A stretch of 64,000 nucleotides of DNA from Williamsia sp. DF01-3. GTDB lineage: Bacteria; Actinomycetota; Actinomycetes; Mycobacteriales; Mycobacteriaceae. The DNA is taken from contig NZ_JALKFS010000005.1 in assembly GCF_023051145.1 (NCBI RefSeq), forward strand, positions 124,001-188,000. Reading direction: 5' to 3'. Shown one piece after another: positions 57,658 to 64,000 of the stretch. The translations under genes were made by a program, and so were the position numbers. Within the stretch, counting starts at the first letter, position 1, and each line of letters opens with the position of its first letter. The notes under the pieces were generated by a model. It saw only the letters and a list, made by a program, of their open reading frames with translations. It did no database searches and was not told where the DNA came from.

Positions 57658-57970
57658 GCAGTTCGACACTCATCGAATCTCGTACTCGGGGTACTGCAGG
57701 TCGTAAGCCTGTGTGGCATGGGCGATGCCGACTCGGTGGTCGAGTGATTAGCCGGCCGACGCCTTGACTAGGTGGGTCAGGCTCTGAACTTCGCAGAGAA
57801 CAACATGCACGTGCGCAATGCAGTTCCACAGGAACGATTCCACCGATCCAACACGTGCGAAATCGGTCCGCGCTAGCTCGTTTGGCAGTAGTTGCTTATC
57901 GCGTCGGGTTGTCCACCCCTCCTCTTCGATCCGGAATAGTCACCAACTATCAGCCCGAGGTGGAACTACC
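57658..57970. other. Intergenic stretch, nothing recognised
   Basis: A 313-base gap between the reductase and the DUF6308-like gene. No reading frame with family features, no RNA gene and no strong hairpin could be identified. It marks the left edge of the lower-G+C patch. Confidence 0.6.
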
Positions 57971-58654
57971 TCAAAACCGTCCACGACCGATCGTCGCGAC
58001 ACGATTGTCCCGGCCGACCAGCCAGACGATCACGTCGAAGCAACGGATGACGCTGATATCTGATCCGATGTCCGCACGCTCACGAATGGTCTCGATGTGG
58101 CGGTGCAAAGCGTGTCCGTCGGCGGCGAGCTGATGGCGCAGGGTCCGGTAGAAGTCGCCGCGGTGAGGGTGGGTGAGCACGTCTTTGACCACCGTGTCGA
58201 TGACTGGCAGTAGCCGGGGGCGTTTGCGGGCGAGGAGTTTGCTCGTTGTTACTGGCCCCACGCCAGCGGTCCGGATCAGTTTCCACAGTTGCTCACCGTG
58301 CCGCAGGTGCTCGTCGTCGAGGTTGACCAGGTCCAGGTCGTGTGGCAGAGCAGCTAGTACGTCGTTGAGGTGGTGCTGGCCGGGATGGAGGATGCGCAGT
58401 GCGGCCGCGGCGGGGACGTCGACGCTGAGCATGCTGACGGCGACCATATCGGCGGCGGTGAAGCGGTCTACGACATGCGGTGCATCTCCCCCACCGTCGA
58501 ATCGTTCGAACATCGAACCAGTGAAGTTTGGCTGCCCCTCGGTGCCGATGTCAAAGTAGCGGCGCAGCAGGGCGGCCGCCTGATCGCTGCGCTGTCCCTG
58601 GAGCACCTCGGGAATCGCCCATGCTGCAATTGTCCTGCGCCACAGCGTAACCAC
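57971..58654 (-). CDS. DUF6308-like protein
   Basis: A 227-residue protein whose conserved part contains FTAADMVAVSMLSVDVPAAA, then TSKLLARKRPRLLPVIDTVV and a C-terminal IRCFDVIVWLVG. This matches my memory of the DUF6308 family of Actinobacteria; no function is known. I placed the start at the GTG 58654, just before the first conserved block; the frame stays open upstream to 59122, but codon usage and sequence there look noncoding. It lies alone between two gaps. Confidence 0.65.
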   Translation of the reverse strand: MVTLWRRTIAAWAIPEVLQGQRSDQAAALLRRYFDIGTEGQPNFTGSMFERFDGGGDAPHVVDRFTAADMVAVSMLSVDVPAAAALRILHPGQHHLNDVLAALPHDLDLVNLDDEHLRHGEQLWKLIRTAGVGPVTTSKLLARKRPRLLPVIDTVVKDVLTHPHRGDFYRTLRHQLAADGHALHRHIETIRERADIGSDISVIRCFDVIVWLVGRDNRVATIGRGRF

Positions 58655-59103
58655 TGCGCCGAGATCGCCGGGGTTCTTTGGCTCTCCCCGCAAAGAAACA
58701 GGACCGTCCACGCGATAAGCCGCCCTTGTTTCAGGTGGCTGCCTCTGACGGCGATCAGGGAATTCACGCTGGTACCGCTGTCGTGATCTGCGATAAAGCT
58801 GGTCAGTGCAGCACCTTGAGGGCGTTGACGTAATTGCCGGCCGGCTGAAGTCATGCCGACCAATCAAATTGAAACCGCCAGGTTCACATTGTTGATCGAG
58901 GCCGGTCGAGCAGGGCCTCGACGAAGATTTGTGCGTAACACAGGGCAGTCGGTCGTCGAGCGATGTTGTAAAGGCGGAAGCTCCGGCGCAAAGATCGTCA
59001 AAGACCCAAGACCAACGGAGGTCATCCGTCTGTGCTGCCCGGTCAGGCAGGCGTAGCGGCAGGCCCACGCCACGCCGTGACGGCCACCGTCGGTGTGTGA
59101 CAC
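58655..59103. other. Gap with no recognised gene
   Basis: About 450 bases between the DUF6308-like gene and the lipoprotein gene. Short frames exist on both strands but lack ribosome sites and family motifs. One short stem (TTCTTTG/CAAAGAA at 58674-58697) is visible. The stretch may be a decayed gene or mobile-element remnant; I cannot show which. Confidence 0.5.
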
Positions 59104-60636
59104 CTATCCGCACAGGTTCCATGCTTGTCGGCCGTTAATCAAAAGTTTGCGGTAGGCCGTTGCACCGTCGCAGTCACCGACGTCGGTCGCGGTGAGCTGG
59201 ACCGGGCCTCCGCTCTCGGGCGAGCCAGCAGGCGCGCACATCTGTCCCTGCCCTGTCGCTTCCATGCCACCCCAAGTGGACCAGGTTATGTTGCTGATTG
59301 TGTTGGCACACAGCGAGTTCAACGAGACTGTAGTGGGCCTAGCCGTGCCGTACCCGACGGAGTATTGGTTGTCGGAGCTCCCGAGCACGACGTTGTCACT
59401 ATTGACGGTGGTAGGGGTTTGGCTGGTCGGTGTGTTTCGCGTCTGATTGGTGATGGTCCACGTTGCCGTGGTGGGGGTTTTACCGACCACCTCACCTATG
59501 TAGGCGCCGAACGCGACCCCGGTCTTACCAATGACCAGGCGTATCACTGCGGCGCCGAGCCCTTGAGCGCATGAGACCAGATCTGCTCCTAGGCGGTCTA
59601 CACCGGCGTCTGATCGGGTGCCGGCGCACTTAATGAGCTCGCGACCTATGTCCAATCCTTTGAAAACGTTCTTCAGCGGGCCTTGTTGCAGCGCTTCCTC
59701 GTAGGCCCAGGCGCTCAGGGCGATCGCGTCCATTTTCGGGTTTCGGGTCAAAGTGCCGGTGCGAGGGCCTCGCTCGTACTGGCCGAAATCCATCCGGACG
59801 GTGTCCCCTGGACCGGCGACGTCGGTGGTGTTGACGGACTCGTCGTAGAAGTCTCGCAAATACTCGTTTGCCGAACCAGTTTCCGTGAATACGAGGTTCA
59901 GCGGGCGGGGGTCGGCGGAGAGTCGCCAGGCATACGGCGAGTTGATGGTGATTTCAACACTTGTGCTCGGTTCCATTGCATTCGACCCCGGGGTGTTCGA
60001 GATGCACGTCCACGCGATGTCGCCTTCCACCGCGGTGACGGTCTTGATCAGGTTGGGGTACGTCAACGGTTTACCGACGCAGTTTGGTTTCGGTGAACCC
60101 GTTCCCAAGATGGGTTTCACAAACTCGGTGAGCTGCTTATTCAGCTTGTCTGGCTTCAACCAGGCAAACATGTCCCAGCTCAGGTGACCGAGATCGGCTA
60201 CGACAGTGTCGCCCTCGACACGGGCTTCAACCATGTCGACACTGCCGTCTGCACTGCGCGACACAACCACTGGCACTGCGCCCTCGGGGCGATCCGCGTC
60301 CTCCGGCAGCCGGTAGGTCAGCTGCAGCGGTGCGCCCGGCTGGCGCTCACCGTCTAGGGCAATCTGCACGGTAGGTGACAAGGGGTCGAGCCACGACACC
60401 CCTTCCGGCAGGACCACCTGCTCAGAAGGAACATCGTCGACCACACTCAGTTTTGAGCCTTGCCCAACCCCGGGCGGACCTGCAACCGTGAAATCGTTCA
60501 GGACAATCTCGACACCATCGCCGTTCACCGACGCTTCTAGCCGGTGAGCGGACGACTCACCGCCACTGCTCGAACAACCCACAATCAGACCGGCAACGAC
60601 GGTAAAGATCGCGACAGCGCCGCCAGACATTCGCAT
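59104..60636 (-). CDS. Hypothetical lipoprotein
   Basis: A 510-residue exported lipoprotein: signal MRMSGGAVAIFTVVAGLIVG followed by Cys-Ser-Ser, i.e. a lipobox with the acylated Cys. The mature part begins with a Ser/Gly-rich linker (SSGGESSAHR), then a domain with QLTYRLPEDADRPEGAVPVV, a middle portion with two paired cysteines (KPNCVGKP, AWTCISN) and a C-terminal domain ending in a Cys two residues from the end (AWNLCG). No named domain is recognised. I took the ATG at 60636 with GAGAGAA upstream; a GTG at 60651 is possible. It lies in a low-G+C patch with a membrane protein and a TIR protein. Confidence 0.75.
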   Translation of the reverse strand: MRMSGGAVAIFTVVAGLIVGCSSSGGESSAHRLEASVNGDGVEIVLNDFTVAGPPGVGQGSKLSVVDDVPSEQVVLPEGVSWLDPLSPTVQIALDGERQPGAPLQLTYRLPEDADRPEGAVPVVVSRSADGSVDMVEARVEGDTVVADLGHLSWDMFAWLKPDKLNKQLTEFVKPILGTGSPKPNCVGKPLTYPNLIKTVTAVEGDIAWTCISNTPGSNAMEPSTSVEITINSPYAWRLSADPRPLNLVFTETGSANEYLRDFYDESVNTTDVAGPGDTVRMDFGQYERGPRTGTLTRNPKMDAIALSAWAYEEALQQGPLKNVFKGLDIGRELIKCAGTRSDAGVDRLGADLVSCAQGLGAAVIRLVIGKTGVAFGAYIGEVVGKTPTTATWTITNQTRNTPTSQTPTTVNSDNVVLGSSDNQYSVGYGTARPTTVSLNSLCANTISNITWSTWGGMEATGQGQMCAPAGSPESGGPVQLTATDVGDCDGATAYRKLLINGRQAWNLCG

Positions 60637-60847
60637 GGCAGATTCTCTCACGCGCGACGAGCATGTACTGCAAGACAGGAAGATTCATGTGTTCGGCCGA
60701 CGGCACCCAAATGTCAACCAAATCTTTTCGCTGCTGCTCTCAACTAGGTTTGTCCAACCATAGTCTTTCCACGCCGCAGCGGCGTGTGGTCGTGCCATCC
60801 GACCGCTGCACCCAGCACGGTAGCTGGCGAAGGTCTGTCTCGCCCGC

Positions 60848-61798
60848 CTACCCGCCGGCCGGAGCAGCTGAGCTACCCGCCGATGAAGACGCTACATTCG
60901 TTCGGAATGTGTCTCGCAGCTCATCGAGTTCGGGCGCTTTCGTCGACTGAAACGCGTAGATCGTTTCGAGCGTCTCGAGATTCTCCTGGGAGCACGCTGG
61001 ATCAAGAACCCCGTCAAGGTTCGTCTCGATAGCTCTGTGGTTTCCGACTATGGTATAGCTTCCGGCGTCAAGTTCTTTGCCGCCCTCGGCAACCAGAATA
61101 AAGTGCGCTCCGAGCACGTACGGCGTGTTATAGAAAGTTTCGATATCGGGGCCGATTGTGAGCGCCATCCGATCCACAGCCCCCGGTTTCGTCTCAAATC
61201 GAACGTCGTGGTCGTGTTTTCCAAGTATCACTTGGCCGGTGGTGGGATCTGTGGGAATCCTGAATGTGTACTCGGCAGTGATCCCAGCAGGCCCGGCACC
61301 AGACCGAGTGCAGTCTCGCAAGACCTCAAAGTGCTTGACGTCCGCAATTACCTTGGTGATAAGAGATGGCTGTCCGCCACTATTCTTGAGCGTTAGGTCG
61401 ATCGGGTTGGCCTTAAATTCCCCAACGGGTATGTCCAGGTTTACCTTCTTGGCCGCGCGATCGTAACCAACCGCTCTTACTTGTTCCGGGCCGCCTATGG
61501 AGGTCATTGCGACCTCGAGATCAGCGGCAGCGCTCTGCGTGGATTGATAGATCTGGAAGCCGGAGATCACTACGCCAACAACGCCAATTAAAGCTCCGAG
61601 CGTTGTCCACAGTGGATGCTTGACGAATGTCGATGTCGCACGCCGGATGCCTCGCGATGGTTGCGGCTCAGGCGGCTGCCAACCACCGAAGTCCCAGCCA
61701 TCGGGAGCGGGGCCCCATTCAGGTAAGGGCGTCCAGTCCGGCCCCGGCGTCCAGCCAGAAGGCGGGGTGGGCCAGTTGGGAGGTGCGTTAAATGACAT
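60848..61798 (-). CDS. Membrane protein with Pro/Trp-rich N-terminus
   Basis: A 316-residue protein. The first 48 residues are a PPxW-type repeat (NWPTPPSGWTPGPDWTPLPEW and onward), a feature of several actinobacterial membrane proteins. A basic stretch (RGIRRATSTFVKH) then precedes one membrane helix (residues ~66-86, LGALIGVVGVVISGFQIY). The remaining 220 residues are extracytoplasmic with two cysteines (RDCTRSG, DPACSQ) and no recognisable enzyme motif. Base composition is low for the genome; 61021-61080, counted by hand, is 50% G+C. Function unknown. Confidence 0.75.
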   Translation of the reverse strand: MSFNAPPNWPTPPSGWTPGPDWTPLPEWGPAPDGWDFGGWQPPEPQPSRGIRRATSTFVKHPLWTTLGALIGVVGVVISGFQIYQSTQSAAADLEVAMTSIGGPEQVRAVGYDRAAKKVNLDIPVGEFKANPIDLTLKNSGGQPSLITKVIADVKHFEVLRDCTRSGAGPAGITAEYTFRIPTDPTTGQVILGKHDHDVRFETKPGAVDRMALTIGPDIETFYNTPYVLGAHFILVAEGGKELDAGSYTIVGNHRAIETNLDGVLDPACSQENLETLETIYAFQSTKAPELDELRDTFRTNVASSSAGSSAAPAGG

Positions 61799-62252
61799 AG
61801 CAACCCTCTCCGGGTGGGGACGCGCCTATTCTTGCATGCAGTTCCATATGATCGCTGGGTTCACCGCTCGAATGCCAGTTAATCGAACCCCCTAGGCCTC
61901 GCTTCATACGTTTGGTTGATGCGCGCTGACGGTCGACTAGTTTCGCTAACATTCGATCTCGATCGTAATGAAGGGCTAACGCGCTAGCACCCGGAGGAGG
62001 GCGAGGTCGCCGACCTCAATTAAGTGGACACGTCCACCCGAAAGATGGGCCGCGTCGAGCACTTTTGCGACACAGCATGGCAACGCTGGTGAAGGGCGTC
62101 GCAGCCCGCGCTAAACCGGTTCTAGCAGCATCCGACCGACTTTGAACGTTTCGACAGACCTTACTGTCGGGTCCACGCAACCACCGACAAGCCGCCGTTG
62201 TGTCAGGTCGAGCGCTGGCCCCCTCGGCTGCGGCCGCCAGGGCTTTCAGCGG
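61799..62252. other. Noncoding gap with possible mobile-element debris
   Basis: A 454-base gap of mixed composition between the membrane protein and TIR genes. A GTGGACACGTCCAC dyad near 62034 recalls the left end of some IS elements, but no transposase frame, terminal repeat pair or direct repeat supports it. No tRNA-like fold was found. Confidence 0.4.
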
Positions 62253-63089
62253 CTATTCGCGGACCGCTTCTGCCAGTGCTGCGGCGATCTCGTCTACCGT
62301 CATGATTGCAGTATTAAGTGCGAGGATGCCGGCAAGCAGGGGCGAGTGCCGCATCACCTCGTCCTTTGACACGTGGTGCCACACGGGGAGAACAAGGTTT
62401 TCACCTGTACCCATTTTCTTGCCGAAGAGCGCATCCAACTCTGCATTCGTCCACTGTTTGGCGAAGAAGTCGGGCGAGATGATCACTACTCCGAAGCGGG
62501 AGTTGGAAATCCCCTCTTCGATGCTTTGCCGGATCGAATGCCCAACCTTGATCCGGATCTCGTCGAACCACACATTAAGGTCAAGCGCTTCCAAGGCGTC
62601 CTTGAGCGGACGCGCGATCTCGTCCTTGTCCTCGCTCGCATGGGAGAGAAACACATCGTGCTCCGGGCGCTGGTTCCGAATCAACGGAGTAGTGGCGCCG
62701 ACACGGCTCGGTAGTGGGGTTGCGAATTGCGTGGCGGCAAGGTCAGTCGTGCGAGCGAGTTCTTGCAACTTGCGCTCCCGCGATCGTTCCCGAACCGCTC
62801 GTTCCTTCTCGACCTTCCCTAGAGCGGCGTTAACCTTGACCTCTGTGGCCGCGAGTTTCTTTTCCAGATCGGCGCGTTTCTTCTCCGCGTCGTTGGCTGC
62901 TTTTGTCAGGCGCTCAGCATCGGCGCGTTTACTCTTCTGCGTCGCGGGGCTTTTGGACTTGTCTGCTGCCTGTCCGGCGGCAAGTGCCTTCTTCCGCTTG
63001 TCGGCGACGGTGCTCGACGCTGCGCCGATGTCTTTCCTGAGGCGTTCGGCATCTGCTCTGTACCGCTTGAGATCTGACTCCGCGCTCAT
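62253..63089 (-). CDS. Coiled-coil TIR-domain protein
   Basis: A 278-residue protein. Residues 1-115 are a highly charged helical region (LRKD, KKRADLEKKLAATEV, KERAVRERSRERKLQEL) of the coiled-coil type. A TIR domain follows (144-265): HDVFLSHASEDKDEIARPLK (first strand and helix), WFDEI, GVVIISPDFFAKQWTNAEL. Glu217 in WTNAEL is where the catalytic Glu of NAD-cleaving TIR domains lies. Known bacterial TIR proteins act in phage defence as NADases or signal makers, or as effectors; whether this one does is not shown. No Thoeris-like partner (ThsA) is adjacent. It lies between noncoding gaps, close to dnaB. Confidence 0.85.
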   Translation of the reverse strand: MSAESDLKRYRADAERLRKDIGAASSTVADKRKKALAAGQAADKSKSPATQKSKRADAERLTKAANDAEKKRADLEKKLAATEVKVNAALGKVEKERAVRERSRERKLQELARTTDLAATQFATPLPSRVGATTPLIRNQRPEHDVFLSHASEDKDEIARPLKDALEALDLNVWFDEIRIKVGHSIRQSIEEGISNSRFGVVIISPDFFAKQWTNAELDALFGKKMGTGENLVLPVWHHVSKDEVMRHSPLLAGILALNTAIMTVDEIAAALAEAVRE

Positions 63090-63217
63090 GTGAGGACCTC
63101 GTATCTGATCGAACTAGCTGCGTCGCCTCGACGGAGTATGAGGTTACAGCGCGCCTACGACGTGAAGTGACACCAACGTTCGATTGCCCGAGAACGCACG
63201 GCTGTAACGTACATAAC

Positions 63218-63237
63218 CTGTGGGTATCAACCCGCAG
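63218..63237. terminator. Hairpin, candidate dnaB terminator
   Basis: CTGTGGGT and ACCCGCAG form an 8-base stem (one G-T pair) with a 4-base loop, about 90 bases past the dnaB stop on the minus strand. No T run. Confidence 0.5.
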
Positions 63238-63326
63238 TGATTGACCGCGGATCGAGCCGTACGGACTCGACCAAGCATGCGAACCGACATCGCTGGCCCA
63301 GGAGCACCTCCCCCGACACCAACCGC

Positions 63327-64000
63327 TCAGCCGCGCGCCATATCCACGAACCGGCTCAAATGCAGTTGGTGCGCAACGGTAATCGTCGACGTGGGACCGT
63401 TACGGTGCTTACCCAGGATGATGTCGGCTTCGCCGGCTCGAGGGTCATCGCGCTCGAATGCGTCGGGGCGGTGCAGCAGGATGACCATGTCGGCGTCCTG
63501 CTCCAGCGAACCGGACTCACGGAGGTCGGACACCTGTGGGCGCTTGTCGGTACGTTGCTCGGGACCACGGTTCAGCTGACTGATGGCGACCACCGGAACC
63601 TCGAGCTCCTTGGCGAGCAGCTTGATGCTTCGCGAGAACTCGGAGACTTCCTGCTGGCGCGATTCGACCTTCTTGCCGGACGACATCAGCTGCATGTAGT
63701 CGATGACCACGAGTTTGAGATCATGACGCTGCTTCAAACGCCTTGCCTTGGCACGGATTTCCATCATCGTGAGGTTGGGCGAGTCGTCGATGAACAACGG
63801 CGCCTCGGAGATTTCACCCATACGGCGAGCCAAGCGGGTCCAGTCGTCATCGCTCATCCGACCCGAGCGCATGTCGCCGAGTTTGATCTTCGCTTCGGCC
63901 GAGAGCAACCGCATCACGATCTCGGTTTTGCTCATTTCCAAAGAGAACATGGCGCTGGTCATTTGGTGCTTGATGGAGCACGACCGCAAAAAATCCATAG
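63327..64000 (-). CDS. dnaB: Replicative DNA helicase DnaB, C-terminal part (5' end outside)
   Basis: The visible part is 224 codons of the helicase ATPase domain, running off the window end. Motifs: FSLEMSKTEIVMRLL, the region after Walker A; LKLVVIDYMQLMSSGKK (Walker B, typical DnaB VIDYLQLM); AISQLNRGPEQRTDKRP with the Gln sensor and the Arg finger region; and the DMVILLHRPDAFE ending. No intein is seen in the visible part. The Walker A lysine lies outside the window. It is a housekeeping anchor for the right edge of the accessory patch. Confidence 0.96.
   Translation of the reverse strand, partial: MDFLRSCSIKHQMTSAMFSLEMSKTEIVMRLLSAEAKIKLGDMRSGRMSDDDWTRLARRMGEISEAPLFIDDSPNLTMMEIRAKARRLKQRHDLKLVVIDYMQLMSSGKKVESRQQEVSEFSRSIKLLAKELEVPVVAISQLNRGPEQRTDKRPQVSDLRESGSLEQDADMVILLHRPDAFERDDPRAGEADIILGKHRNGPTSTITVAHQLHLSRFVDMARG

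Noticed and set aside
61850-61910. tRNA-like TCGAACCCCC segment in the gap before the TIR gene
   Set aside because: The T-arm does not pair and no acceptor or anticodon stems could be drawn around it.
61799-62252. Possible IS remnant with GTGGACACGTCCAC
   Set aside because: No paired terminal repeats, target duplication or transposase frame found; kept only as a note.

Overview
This is a 64 kb chromosomal window from a high-G+C actinobacterium. The gene content points to the mycolic-acid group (Mycobacteriales: Gordonia, Rhodococcus, Williamsia or a close relative). It has an IdeR-type iron box, a type II NADH dehydrogenase, an F420-type (LLM) oxidoreductase, a mymA-like operon, a KshA/KshB-like Rieske oxygenase and reductase, secreted LIP-family lipase and many TetR regulators. 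The genus is an inference; no rRNA or other taxonomic marker is present. I saw no tRNA, rRNA, CRISPR array or intact insertion sequence.

Layout. (1) 1-4.1 kb: NAD synthetase (cut by the window start), a divergent CinA/PncC-like protein, a flavodoxin-type reductase, a RibD-like reductase and NDH-2. (2) 4.2-17.2 kb: a compact hydroxamate siderophore locus. A hydroxyornithine-type formyltransferase is divergent from an NRPS (C-A-T-C-A-T-TE), two half-size ABC proteins and an L-ornithine N5-monooxygenase. The last four are packed end to end, with ATGA overlaps at two of the three junctions. A 19-bp iron box lies in the shared promoter. (3) 17.2-22.5 kb: two separate RidA + TetR pairs, an L-2-hydroxyglutarate-oxidase-like flavoprotein, a TauE/SafE permease, then a noncoding hairpin-repeat block. 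(4) 22.5-28.9 kb: two acetate-type sodium/solute symporters. One has a DUF485 partner; the other has a small membrane partner and its own LytS/LytTR two-component system. (5) 28.9-41.5 kb: mostly housekeeping or catabolic genes: aldo/keto reductase, phospholipase D, an acyl-CoA dehydrogenase with a CaiB transferase, thiolase, TspO, glutamate dehydrogenase, LLM oxidoreductase and a small secreted protein. (6) 41.7-52 kb: an orphan STAS protein, a Rieske oxygenase with a partner dehydrogenase, a lipase, a DMT transporter broken by a one-base frameshift, and a pair of exported proteins of unknown role. (7) 52.1-57.7 kb: a tightly overlapping mymA-like operon (hydrolase, SDR, diiron-like protein, Baeyer-Villiger-type monooxygenase) divergent from a flavin/2Fe-2S reductase. 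(8) 57.7-63.3 kb: a lower-G+C patch with long noncoding stretches, a DUF6308-like protein, a lipoprotein, a Pro/Trp-rich membrane protein and a coiled-coil TIR protein. The 3' part of dnaB closes the window.

Most notable: the ABC pair has complementary broken ATPase halves, so it can form only one complete ATP site. The two NRPS adenylation domains share almost identical DNA tracts, which suggests gene conversion. The TIR/lipoprotein/membrane-protein patch beside dnaB is the best candidate for an undescribed accessory (possibly defence) module, but nothing in the sequence alone proves that.
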